Part shown: positions 12,837 to 20,828 of the stretch, one piece after another
Numbering within the stretch: position 1 is the first letter of the stretch
Layout of the letters: each line of letters starts with the position of its first letter
Assembly: GCA_016210495.1 (NCBI GenBank)
Contig: JACQUC010000103.1
Span: 1-32,636 of the forward strand
Length of the DNA: 32,636 bases
Source of the DNA: Chloroflexota bacterium
GTDB lineage: Bacteria > Chloroflexota > FW602-bin22 > JACPRP01
Reading direction: 5' to 3'
The notes under the pieces: generated by a model
Database searches by the model: none
Told to the model about the DNA's origin: nothing
The model's input: only the letters and a program-made list of their open reading frames with translations
Made by a program: the position numbers and the translations under genes

Positions 12837-15170
12837 TCATCGGTCGCCGCTCAGCTCCTTTATCGCCGCCAGCACCCTTTCCGCCGTGATGGGCAGGTCC
12901 TTGATTCTTACGCCGACCGCTGCGTGGATGGCGTTTCCAACAGCGGCCGCCGTCGGCACGAGCGTCGATTCGCCGATGCCCTTCGCCTTGAAAGGCCCGT
13001 CTCGTTGCGGCGCCCACTCCAGCATCGTCGTCGAGTTGTGGCCCACTGGAATATCGCCCACGGTCGGCACGTGATAGTCGGCGAAGTTCGGGTTACCTAC
13101 TTTCCCTCTATCGGTGACAACCTCCTCGTAAAGAGCGCTCCCAATTCCCATCGCCAACCCGCCTTCGATTTGCCCCTCGCACAGGACCGGACTGATTGGC
13201 TGCCCCGCGTCGAACGCGGACACCACCCGCAGCACTGTGACCTGCCCGCTCTCCGTGTCGACCGCAACTTCGACAGCCTGTGCCCCGTAGGTGTAGAACC
13301 CGACGAGGGTCTTCCCCTGCCCCGTCTCCGGGTCCTCGGGAGTTGTGCGCTTTGTATACGTGCCCTTTCCGATTATCTCGCCGGCCTGAGTGAATTGGCC
13401 ACTAGTTCCTCCGACGAACAGCTCACTCAGCGCGGCCTCCTTTTCGCGTGATCCCTTTACGAACACGCGGCCCGAAGCGATATCGAGATCCTGTGGCGCG
13501 CACTCCAGCCTGGACGCGGCCAGCTCGAAAAGCTGGCGCTTTGCGTCCATGCAGGCTAGCCGCATCGCGTTGCCGATGGTGAAAGTCTGTCTGCTTGCCA
13601 CGGCCCCAAAATCGTAGGGCACCGCAGCGGTATCGCCCCAGAACAGCCGGACGACATCGGTTGTCGTGCGGAACTCCTCGGCCACCATCTGGGCTAGGAC
13701 AGTGTTGGCGCCTTGGCCGACTTCGTCGCCGCCGTGATAGGCCTCGATCGTGCCGTCGCCACGGACCTTCACCACCGCGCCGGAAAACGTATCCGCGCCG
13801 CTGTGCTTGATGCCCAGGGCAAGACCTTTGCCCCTTCTCACTGTGCCATCGGTGGGAGGGCAAGGCGTACCCCATTCTATCTGTTCCGCTACCCTATCGA
13901 GGCACTCACGCCCAGCGGTACCCTCGATGATCTCGCCTCGAACGTTCTCTTCCCCTTCTCGCAAAACATTCCTCTTGCGAAACTCCACCGGATCGATGCC
14001 AAGCTCCCTGGCGATGATGTCCATTTGCTGTTCCAGTGCCCAGGTGACCGGCGGAACGCCGAAGCCCCGAAAGGCTCCGGCAACGGGCTCGTTCGTGTAA
14101 ACCCCGTAGGAGTCCCACTGGAGATTCGGAACTCGGTACGACGACAGAGCAAAGGCGCCGTTGCGACAAATCTGAGGTGCATATGTGGCCGATGCACCGC
14201 TGTTTGAGATAACCCGCACTTTTCTCGCCAGCATCCTGCCGTCGCGGGCCACTCCATCCACGACATAAGTTATCATTGGCTGTTGGCTCAGGCTGTCGAC
14301 GAAGCACTCCTCGCGCGTCAGGTCCACCCGCACCGGTCTGCCGGTCTTGAGCGCCAGCAAGGCGGCGATCCATTCCGGTTGCGCCTGTCCGCCAAAGTTA
14401 CCGCCGACGTATCGTGCCCTCACCCTCACCTTGCTTGGCGGCAAGCTGAACACCTTGCAAACGATGTACTGGATCACCGAAAACAACTGGTGCATCGACG
14501 TCCAGATCGTCAGCGTCCCATCCGCATCGACGTACCCGTAGGCGTTGTACGGCTCCATCTGTGCGTGTACTACCCTGGGCGTGCTGTACCTCCTCTCCAC
14601 GATCAGGTCAGCTCTGCGGAAACCCTCTTCCACGTCCCCGCGACGTATCTTGTGGTGCGTGTGCACATTTGGACCGGGCAGGTCCAGACCGACGTACGCC
14701 ATGCGCGGTCGCTCGTAGTTTGCCAGATCGGGATGAACGACAACCGGGCAATCGGGCTTCATTGCCTCTTCTGGGTCGTGGATCGCCGGCAGTACCTCGT
14801 ATGCGACCCTGATGAGATCGAGCGCCTCTTCGGCAGCCTCAGGCGAGTCCGCCGCCACCGCCGCGACGCTATCGCCCACGTATCTTACCGTATCCCGACA
14901 AAGCAAATGGCGGTCGGCCACGCTCAGCCCAAACCTCACGCTCGGCGCGTCACTACCGGTCAGGACGGCCCTAATCCCCGGCAGTTTCTCCGCCCGGGAC
15001 GTGTCGATACTCACGATCTTGGCGTGCGCGTGCGGACTGCGCAGCACCCGTCCATACAGCAAAGTAGGCAAGCTCAAGTCGACGTCGCCGGCATAGCGTG
15101 CAGCCCCGGTAACCTTTTCCAGCGCATCCACTCTTGGCGGGTTGCTACCAACAACTGAGTAATCGCTCAC
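12837..15170 (-). CDS. Xanthine dehydrogenase-family molybdopterin-binding large subunit
   Basis: The start is taken as GTG at 15170, preceded by GGAGGG; the longer frame to 15308 overlaps the upstream gene. The 777 residues carry the family marks: GGNFGG (about 256-261), AFRGFG (366-371), EVGQG (483-487) and the catalytic Glu in KAKGIGES (about Glu734). Such subunits hold the Mo-pterin cofactor and hydroxylate N-heterocycles, purines, aldehydes or aromatic acyl-CoA compounds. The [2Fe-2S] and FAD subunits that normally accompany it are not encoded nearby. The gene lies 13 bp after the FAD dehydrogenase gene, so the two form an operon; that dehydrogenase is not of the usual FAD-subunit type. 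The substrate is unknown; aromatic or heterocyclic substrates fit the neighbours. Confidence 0.9.
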   Translation of the reverse strand: MSDYSVVGSNPPRVDALEKVTGAARYAGDVDLSLPTLLYGRVLRSPHAHAKIVSIDTSRAEKLPGIRAVLTGSDAPSVRFGLSVADRHLLCRDTVRYVGDSVAAVAADSPEAAEEALDLIRVAYEVLPAIHDPEEAMKPDCPVVVHPDLANYERPRMAYVGLDLPGPNVHTHHKIRRGDVEEGFRRADLIVERRYSTPRVVHAQMEPYNAYGYVDADGTLTIWTSMHQLFSVIQYIVCKVFSLPPSKVRVRARYVGGNFGGQAQPEWIAALLALKTGRPVRVDLTREECFVDSLSQQPMITYVVDGVARDGRMLARKVRVISNSGASATYAPQICRNGAFALSSYRVPNLQWDSYGVYTNEPVAGAFRGFGVPPVTWALEQQMDIIARELGIDPVEFRKRNVLREGEENVRGEIIEGTAGRECLDRVAEQIEWGTPCPPTDGTVRRGKGLALGIKHSGADTFSGAVVKVRGDGTIEAYHGGDEVGQGANTVLAQMVAEEFRTTTDVVRLFWGDTAAVPYDFGAVASRQTFTIGNAMRLACMDAKRQLFELAASRLECAPQDLDIASGRVFVKGSREKEAALSELFVGGTSGQFTQAGEIIGKGTYTKRTTPEDPETGQGKTLVGFYTYGAQAVEVAVDTESGQVTVLRVVSAFDAGQPISPVLCEGQIEGGLAMGIGSALYEEVVTDRGKVGNPNFADYHVPTVGDIPVGHNSTTMLEWAPQRDGPFKAKGIGESTLVPTAAAVGNAIHAAVGVRIKDLPITAERVLAAIKELSGDR

Positions 15171-15183
15171 TTCTTCCCTCCGC

Positions 15184-16701
15184 TCAGCCGAGTGGGCTCT
15201 CTGCCGCCGCGTGCTTGCCGGCGATCCTTCCCGAGGTGAGGCATTCCCCAAGATTGCCGCCCAGCTCGTAGACGTGGCCGAAGAATGAGCCCAACTCTCC
15301 GACAGCATACAGCCGGGATATTACCTCACCGAACGAGTCGACTACTTGCTGCTTCGCGTTGTGTACCGGTCCACCCTGCGTGTTGGTGATGATGGGCCAC
15401 ACCTCTACCGCGTAGAAGGGAGGCTTACCAATGCGCATCATCGTGCCGGGAGGACGATAGAGCGGATCTTTGCCCGTCTCTACAATCCCGTTCCACTCTC
15501 TAACAGTCGCCTCCAGGCGCTCGGCGTCCATCCATCCCTCGTTCTTCGGACGCCGCTCCTTGATCGCCGTCGCCAATTCCGCTAGACTATCGGCCCTCAG
15601 TATCCAGCCCTTTTCGATCTCTGCGCTGTTGTCCTCGCTCCACTCGTACTCATAGCCCGGGAAGGCCAGCGGCTTGGCTATGGGCTCAAACTTCCGCCCC
15701 TCCTCGTCGAAAACAATGTACGAGGGAATGCGCGGATAGCCCGGTAGGTCGGGATCGAATATTTCCATCGGACGGTGGCCCATATCCTGCGGCGCGGGGG
15801 GATACTCGTTCATGTACCTCGATCCAAACTTGTCGACCACTATCCAGGGCATCTTGCGCTTGGGATTGCGATAGCCCGGGAAGGGGTGCCGATAGGCTAG
15901 CGGTGAATGGTCGAACTTGAACCCGTAGGCCCCGTGGATGTGCCACATGTGCCAGAGCGCCGCGCCCACCTTCTGGGCCATCGCGATTCCATCCCCGGTC
16001 TGGGTCAAGGGAGCCATCGAGTAGAACGGGATTCCCTGCAAGTACTGCTTCTGAAACCACTCGCTCTGCTCGAACCCTCCCGTGGCCAGGATCACGGCGC
16101 GTCGCGCCCTGATCGCGATCTCTCGCCCATCAGCTTCCGCGATCGCGCCGATCACTGCGCCGGCCCCATCGGTTTCCAGGCGGCGTGCGGGCGTGGAGAG
16201 CCTCACTTGTACGCCCCGGTTTTCGACGTTGTCGAAGATCGTCTTCATCAGGTTGACCCCGGCTGGTTTGAGAAAGCAACGCAACCAGGAATATCCGGTG
16301 AAACCGGGTATCCTAGCGATTCGCGCCACGTAAAAGGCCTCGCGTCCGGGGAACGGATACACGCCCTCGTTGCCAGGGATTCGCTTGACCTCTCCCCCGT
16401 TGATCGTAGCGAGTTGGCGCATAAACGACTCGTTCTCTGCCAGGGTATCGGCGAAGACGCGTATTAGCTCGTCCTCCATCCTGCCGCCGGAGAGGGCCTT
16501 GAGATATTCGAATGCCCCCGCTGCGTCGGAGACACACTTCACCGCGCCGCCGGCAAAGATCGAACAGCCCCCGGCATATTCGCCCTTTTCGATGACGAGC
16601 ACATCGCACCCGGCGTCACGCGCCACGACCGCCGCCACGCCGCCAGCTAGCCCGTAGCCGATGACCAGCACGTCGGTCTCGACATCCCAGTTCTTGCCCA
16701 T
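15184..16701 (-). CDS. FAD-dependent oxidoreductase, fumarate reductase/KstD-like
   Basis: The 505 residues begin with a Rossmann FAD-binding motif, VLVIGYGLAG (Gly15, Gly17, Gly20), with Glu38 at the end of the second strand. The protein ends with the second FAD region, RLYAVGELGSFFGHVYELGG and NLGECLTSGRIAG. This FAD_binding_2 family includes fumarate reductase flavoproteins, urocanate reductase, tricarballylate dehydrogenase and 3-ketosteroid dehydrogenases, which add or remove hydrogen across a C-C double bond next to a carbonyl or carboxyl. There is no signal peptide. The ATG at 16701 has GGAGGTG upstream. It is the first gene of a two-gene operon with the molybdenum hydroxylase. Exact chemistry is not predictable. 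Confidence 0.85.
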   Translation of the reverse strand: MGKNWDVETDVLVIGYGLAGGVAAVVARDAGCDVLVIEKGEYAGGCSIFAGGAVKCVSDAAGAFEYLKALSGGRMEDELIRVFADTLAENESFMRQLATINGGEVKRIPGNEGVYPFPGREAFYVARIARIPGFTGYSWLRCFLKPAGVNLMKTIFDNVENRGVQVRLSTPARRLETDGAGAVIGAIAEADGREIAIRARRAVILATGGFEQSEWFQKQYLQGIPFYSMAPLTQTGDGIAMAQKVGAALWHMWHIHGAYGFKFDHSPLAYRHPFPGYRNPKRKMPWIVVDKFGSRYMNEYPPAPQDMGHRPMEIFDPDLPGYPRIPSYIVFDEEGRKFEPIAKPLAFPGYEYEWSEDNSAEIEKGWILRADSLAELATAIKERRPKNEGWMDAERLEATVREWNGIVETGKDPLYRPPGTMMRIGKPPFYAVEVWPIITNTQGGPVHNAKQQVVDSFGEVISRLYAVGELGSFFGHVYELGGNLGECLTSGRIAGKHAAAESPLG

Positions 16702-16743
16702 ATTTCACCTCCAGTTAGTAGTCCATCGCAGGAGCAGTCGTGT

Positions 16744-16854
16744 GTGTCATTCTGAGCCGCAGCGACGCGGTCCGAAGGACTCCGGACTCCTTCGGAGAGG
16801 CGAAGAATCTCGGCACACGAATGTCGAGACCCTTCGCTGCGCCCAGGGTGACAG
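16744..16854. repeat. MITE-like inverted repeat (TGTCATTCTGAG family) carrying the 27-nt palindrome
   Basis: The left end TGTCATTCTGAGCCGCAGCGA is mirrored by a right end TTCGCTGCGCCCAGGGTGACA, about 110 bp in all. GAAGAATCTCGG in the middle is typical of a widespread dispersed repeat. The 27-nt element (16771-16797, identical to 12724-12750 and 23187-23213) sits inside the left arm. Confidence 0.7.
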
Positions 16855-16896
16855 TCATCATGCCAACGCTGACAGACTATTAGGTTGGCCTTGAGA

Positions 16897-18036
16897 TCAC
16901 TCTTTGTACAGTTGCTTTATGAACCCGCTATCCTCGATCTGCTTCACGAACTGCATATCGTAAAAGCTATCCGGGTTGGCACCCTTCGCCTTTTCGTTTT
17001 CCCTCGCCACCTGCTCGATAGCCACCATCAGCGCCTCCCTGGACACGTACGGGATCTTTTCCGCCTTGTCGACGTATGCAGCGTAAGTGCCTTCAAGGGT
17101 TTTCTTGTCATCGGTCTTAGTGTACTTCCCAAGAACCTCCATACTCACGGCCTTGTTCGTCTTCAGCACATAGGTTCCCTCAATCACCGAGCGCAGGAAG
17201 GCTAGCGCAGTCGCGGAGTTGTTGCGCAGGAACGCGCGCGTGGTGACCACCGGCGATGAGTACTCGAGCCCGGCCGCGCCGATGTCCATCAACTCCTTGA
17301 ACCCGCTGTCCAGCGCCTTGAACGAATTCGGCGGCGACAATGGCCCGGCGACGATCGAGCCCCCAATCAATCCGGCCAGAATCTCCGGAACCCCTCCCAT
17401 TTGCAGGAGGGTAACGTCCTTTTCGGGATCGAGGCCCATTTTTCTCAGCGCGAACCGCGCGCTGCCGTCCGTCTGAGAGCCGAATCGGCTGACTCCCACC
17501 GTCTTCCCCTTGATGTCCGCGGGCCCACTGACGCTCGGCAGTCCGAAGAAGTACATGATGACCTTGTTGTACAGAGCCCCAATCATGATTACGTCGGCAC
17601 CGCCTATGCTGGCGGCCACAAAGGTCTCGCCAGACCCGCCGTAACTCAAGGGAACCTCGCCGGAGAGCATCGCCTGCATCGCGGTGGTGCTGCTAGCAAT
17701 GTACTGAAGTTCGACCTCGAGACCGTTCTTCTGATAAAGTTTCTGCTCCTGCGCTAACCAGACGGGCCAGAACTGACCGGACAGAGCCGTGTAGCTCACC
17801 TTCACCTTGGTAAGAGTCTTCGGGGCAGCCGTGGCCTTTGGCGCCGGGGTTGGCGCCGCGGCAGCGGGCGTAGCCACAGCTTTGGGAGCCGCCGTGGGCG
17901 CGGCGGCGGCTGTCGTGGCGGTCGGCGGAGCTATCTTGGGCGCCGTCGTAGGTGTGGGTGCCGGAGGCGCTGCACAGGCGATGAGCGAGAGTGCAATCGC
18001 CACGATTCCGATAGGAGCGATCCCTTTGACGCGCAT
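16897..18036 (-). CDS. NMT1/SsuA-like ABC transporter substrate-binding lipoprotein 1
   Basis: The start is set at the ATG at 18036, which has GGAGG 7 nt upstream; an ATG 12 bp earlier lacks space for a site. The signal peptide ends in the lipobox LIAC with Cys21. About 65 Ala/Pro/Thr-rich linker residues follow, then a two-lobed NMT1/THI5-like domain: KVSYTALSGQFWPVWLAQEQ, ASSTTAMQAMLSGEVPLSYG, GVSRFGSQTD, QMGGVPEILAGL. It should be lipid-anchored outside the membrane and feed a small organic ligand to an importer. It is a close paralogue of the lipoproteins at 20829 and 23293. No permease or ATPase gene adjoins it. Confidence 0.87.
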   Translation of the reverse strand: MRVKGIAPIGIVAIALSLIACAAPPAPTPTTAPKIAPPTATTAAAAPTAAPKAVATPAAAAPTPAPKATAAPKTLTKVKVSYTALSGQFWPVWLAQEQKLYQKNGLEVELQYIASSTTAMQAMLSGEVPLSYGGSGETFVAASIGGADVIMIGALYNKVIMYFFGLPSVSGPADIKGKTVGVSRFGSQTDGSARFALRKMGLDPEKDVTLLQMGGVPEILAGLIGGSIVAGPLSPPNSFKALDSGFKELMDIGAAGLEYSSPVVTTRAFLRNNSATALAFLRSVIEGTYVLKTNKAVSMEVLGKYTKTDDKKTLEGTYAAYVDKAEKIPYVSREALMVAIEQVARENEKAKGANPDSFYDMQFVKQIEDSGFIKQLYKE

Positions 18037-18048
18037 GTCATCCTCCAT

Positions 18049-18215
18049 ACCTCAGAATTTAGGATTAGCGTGACCCGCATTGGGAGTATGGCGGCAAGCC
18101 GCCGCTTTGGCAAGCACGACCACATAGTTTCAAGGACACGGCCCGCCGACGTTATTTGCGCCGTATCGTAAACGAGCCTATCGTCGGCACCACCTGGCCA
18201 ATGCTTGAGTGCGCC
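18049..18215. other. Intergenic gap between binding protein 1 and the DUF1989 gene
   Basis: No gene in these 167 bp. A small perfect hairpin, GGCGGCAAGCCGCC, lies at about 18090-18103 and may mark a transcript end. I find no convincing promoter for the binding protein gene. Confidence 0.35.
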
Positions 18216-18923
18216 CTATTCCGGATCATAGATAACCACTTTCAAAAGAGTGGGGTTGAACGCGTTACAAGGATTGCGTTCTGAAGGACAGTTGGAGAGC
18301 GCCAGCACGATGTCTCTTTCGGCCAGCAAATCGACGTAATCCCCCGGCTTGCTCAGCGGTTCCATCATCACGATAGTCCCGTCCGGCTCCACAGGGTAGT
18401 TCATAAACAGGCAAAAACACGCGTCGACCTGGATATCGTTTTTTGTAAAACCGTATCTGCCCATAGCGTGAGCCAGATTGTCGCGGCAATTCAACGTTGC
18501 CTCGACCCCGTACCGCCAGGTGTTCACCTCCGCCTTGCAGAAGCCACCACGGAACTTGTGAAAACCGAGGGTATCGCCCACAATGGTCGCCAGCTTGTTG
18601 CAATACTTGGAGTAGATGCTGTGTCCCTTGCCGATTTGCCACGTTCCCTGTATGACCACGGTGTGAACGCACGAAGAGCAATCTTTGAGATTGTTCGCGT
18701 CCCACAGCATCACGTCCGCCACCTGTTGGCCCTCGACGTCGATCACACGAGCCACCTGGCCCTTTTTCAGAACCCGCGCGGGCAAATACCCTCGGGCCGG
18801 AATCAGCACCTCCTCGACCACTTGACTCGGTACCTGCACCCTTTGCCCAAGGTAAAACTGCTCACGCTCCAAAGGCCCCTTGCTCAACAACGGCTCCTTC
18901 CCGATCTGCCGGCGCCCGCTCAC
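18216..18923 (-). CDS. DUF1989 / urea carboxylase-associated family protein
   Basis: The 235 residues match DUF1989: LIPARGYLPARVLKKGQVAR, VIDVEGQQVADVMLWDA, RDNLAHAMGRYGF, and the closing LSNCPSERNPCNAFNPTLLK. Members occur in operons for urea, allophanate and amidine breakdown and are thought to be cytoplasmic enzymes; the reaction of this one is not established. Conserved Cys and His residues suggest a metal site. The start is a GTG at 18923 with no clear ribosome binding site. A promoter at 18938-18964 would leave a very short leader. It is transcribed divergently from the UbiD-like decarboxylase gene, which suggests shared control. Confidence 0.82.
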   Translation of the reverse strand: MSGRRQIGKEPLLSKGPLEREQFYLGQRVQVPSQVVEEVLIPARGYLPARVLKKGQVARVIDVEGQQVADVMLWDANNLKDCSSCVHTVVIQGTWQIGKGHSIYSKYCNKLATIVGDTLGFHKFRGGFCKAEVNTWRYGVEATLNCRDNLAHAMGRYGFTKNDIQVDACFCLFMNYPVEPDGTIVMMEPLSKPGDYVDLLAERDIVLALSNCPSERNPCNAFNPTLLKVVIYDPE

Positions 18924-18937
18924 CTGTTGCCGGCAAC

Positions 18938-18964
18938 GTTATCACAGTGCCCCAGCGTTGTCAA
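18938..18964 (-). promoter_or_regulatory. Promoter of the DUF1989 gene
   Basis: Minus-strand TTGACA (18964-18959) and GATAAC (18943-18938) have a 15-bp spacing. The -35 is perfect, but the spacing is short and the -10 imperfect. It lies about 20 bp from the divergent plus-strand promoter. Confidence 0.4.
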
Positions 18965-18983
18965 GCCGCTTGCGCAACACAGC

Positions 18984-19011
18984 TTGACTCTCCATCGCCT
19001 TCGTGTATAAT
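18984..19011 (+). promoter_or_regulatory. Promoter of the UbiD-like decarboxylase gene
   Basis: TTGACT (18984-18989), a 16-bp spacer, and a perfect TATAAT (19006-19011). Transcription would start near 19018, leaving a GC-rich leader of about 138 nt before the ATG at 19156. I do not recognise a riboswitch in that leader. Confidence 0.65.
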
Positions 19012-19155
19012 AGGCATACCTTATGGCAGGCGGCTAAGGCGTTTCTTCCCTGGTACCAGAATGCTTGGCGCGCGAGGTCGCGTTCCCAGGCCCTGTTCCC
19101 GCGGGCGCCACCGCCCAAACCCGAAATCACGCTCGAGCAGCGCAAAGGAGGATAG

Positions 19156-20577
19156 ATGTTCGCACGAGACCTACGAGACTGGATCCGGCAAGTCGACGAG
19201 CTGGGGGAGTTGCGCACAGTCGACGGCGCCACGTGGCAGGAAGATATCGGCATGGCCACAGACCTGCTGACCCGCAAGGAGGGCACCCCGGCCGTCGTCT
19301 TCGACAATATCCCGGGGTATCCTCAGGGGTATCGCGTTATGGTCAACAGCTTCGGCTCCCTCAGACGCATCGCCCTGACGCTTGGCTTGCCTATCGATGC
19401 CGGTCCGCAGGAGCTTATCGGCCTGTGGCGGCGGAAGCTGGCCGGACTCAAGCCCATCCCACCGGTCTACGTCTCGGACGGCCCCGTGATGGAGAACGTC
19501 CAGGAAGGCGACGACGTCGACGCTTTTTCGTTCCCAACCCCTCAGTGGCACGAACAGGATGGCGGCCGCTACATCGGCACGGGTAGCTGCGACATTACCA
19601 GGGACCCCGATGAAGGATGGGTCAACCTGGGGGTGTACCGGGTGATGATTCACGACGCGAAGCGACTTGGCTTTTACATCAGCCCGGGAAAACACGGTCG
19701 CATCCACCGTGAGAAGTACTTCAGCCGAGGCGAGCTTTGCCCGGTTGTCGTGGCCGTTGGCCTCGACCCTATGCTGTACCTCGCCACCGCCACTGAGGTT
19801 CCCTATGGCGTCTGCGAGTACGATTGGGCCGGAGGCATCAAGGGCGAGCCGGTCCGCGTCATCAAGGGCAAGCACACCGGGCTGCCGATTCCAGCCGATG
19901 CCGAGATAGTGCTGGAGGGCTTCGCCTCGCCACAGGACCGCCTGCTGGAAGGACCCTTCGGAGAGTGGACGGGCTACTACGCCAGTGCCAGCCGCGAGGA
20001 GCCTGTCATCGACATAAAGGCCATTTATTATCGCAACGACCCCATCATCTTCAGCTCACCGCCCAACAAGCCGCCCGACGATCAGGCTCGCTACAGGGCC
20101 TTTATGCGCTCTGCGCTCATGCGAGAGGATATCGAGAAAGCGGGTGTGCCTGACATAGCGGGCGTATGGTGTCACCCGGTCGGGGGCTCGCGCCTCCTGC
20201 TAGCCGTCAGCATCACGCAAAGATATCCTGGGCACGCTCGACAGGCCGGGCACGTTGCGGCTATGTGCCATAGCGGCGCCTATCTGGGACGGTATGTCGT
20301 GGTTGTCGACGAAGATATCGACGTGACGGACCTCAACGAAGTTGTCTGGGCCATGTGTACGCGCGCCGACCCGGCGGGGGCGATCGACATCATCAATCGG
20401 GCGTGGAGTGGACCGCTGGACCCCGCCATTCATCCCGACGGAAAAGGGTTCAACTCGCGGGCGATCATCGACGCTTGCCGTCCTTTCGAGTGGAAGGACA
20501 AGTTCCCACCCGTCAACGAGCCGAGTCCCGAGGTCAAGCGCAAGGCCCTCGAAAAATGGGGCCACCTCACAAAGTGA
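19156..20577 (+). CDS. UbiD family prenylated-FMN decarboxylase
   Basis: The 473 residues are full length for UbiD enzymes, which use prenylated FMN to remove or add CO2 on aromatic or unsaturated acids. Family blocks include YIGTGSCDITRDP, Asn157 and Arg162 (GWVNLGVYR), YISPGKH, ATATEVPYGVCEYDWAGGIK and the catalytic Glu265 in LEGPFGEWTGYY. The ATG at 19156 has AAAGGAGG at 19144-19151. No UbiX flavin prenyltransferase is encoded in the window, so the cofactor must be made elsewhere in the genome. Its placement with a molybdo-hydroxylase, a class II aldolase and binding proteins suggests a catabolic decarboxylase, not one for ubiquinone or menaquinone synthesis. Confidence 0.9.
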   Translation: MFARDLRDWIRQVDELGELRTVDGATWQEDIGMATDLLTRKEGTPAVVFDNIPGYPQGYRVMVNSFGSLRRIALTLGLPIDAGPQELIGLWRRKLAGLKPIPPVYVSDGPVMENVQEGDDVDAFSFPTPQWHEQDGGRYIGTGSCDITRDPDEGWVNLGVYRVMIHDAKRLGFYISPGKHGRIHREKYFSRGELCPVVVAVGLDPMLYLATATEVPYGVCEYDWAGGIKGEPVRVIKGKHTGLPIPADAEIVLEGFASPQDRLLEGPFGEWTGYYASASREEPVIDIKAIYYRNDPIIFSSPPNKPPDDQARYRAFMRSALMREDIEKAGVPDIAGVWCHPVGGSRLLLAVSITQRYPGHARQAGHVAAMCHSGAYLGRYVVVVDEDIDVTDLNEVVWAMCTRADPAGAIDIINRAWSGPLDPAIHPDGKGFNSRAIIDACRPFEWKDKFPPVNEPSPEVKRKALEKWGHLTK

Positions 20578-20731
20578 CCATAGAGGGGTACTGTACGGAC
20601 TATTGTAGAAAAGTAGGGGCGTCCCGATGCGGGATCCCGACAAATCGCGAGACGTTCGCTGTCCGCCCTGGGGCGGCGTGGCGCTAACCCATTTCCGCAT
20701 TCTGGCGTACACTACCGATCCCGGCTTGGGG

Positions 20732-20760
20732 TTGACGCGCCCTCCCGGTTGTAGTAAGGT
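20732..20760 (+). promoter_or_regulatory. Candidate promoter of binding protein gene 2
   Basis: TTGACG (20732-20737), a 17-bp spacer and TAAGGT (20755-20760), 68 bp upstream of the ATG at 20829. The -10 is weak. The gap 20578-20828 around it holds no gene; a GTAGGGGCG word near 20615 resembles the start of a family A repeat. Confidence 0.4.
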
Positions 20761-20828
20761 GTGCGCCACAAACAGACGGCGAAACTTTGGCGGCGTTATC
20801 TGCCCTGGATTAAGTCACGGAGGTTGAA

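Noticed and set aside
14283..15158. 291-codon plus-strand open frame inside the molybdo-hydroxylase gene
   Set aside because: Antisense shadow of a clearly conserved gene, with arginine/valine-rich composition and no start signal.
15171..15308. N-terminal extension of the molybdo-hydroxylase to 15308
   Set aside because: It would overlap the end of the FAD dehydrogenase gene by over 120 bp; the GTG at 15170 has a good ribosome binding site and gives the normal family N-terminus.
12837..16701. Carbon monoxide dehydrogenase (CoxL) identity for the large subunit
   Set aside because: No form I CO-dehydrogenase active-site loop (AYRCSFR type) is seen; the corresponding motif reads GAFRGFG, and the CoxM/CoxS genes are absent.
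19018..19155. Riboswitch in the UbiD-like gene leader
   Set aside because: The leader is long and GC-rich, but no conserved aptamer motif was recognised.
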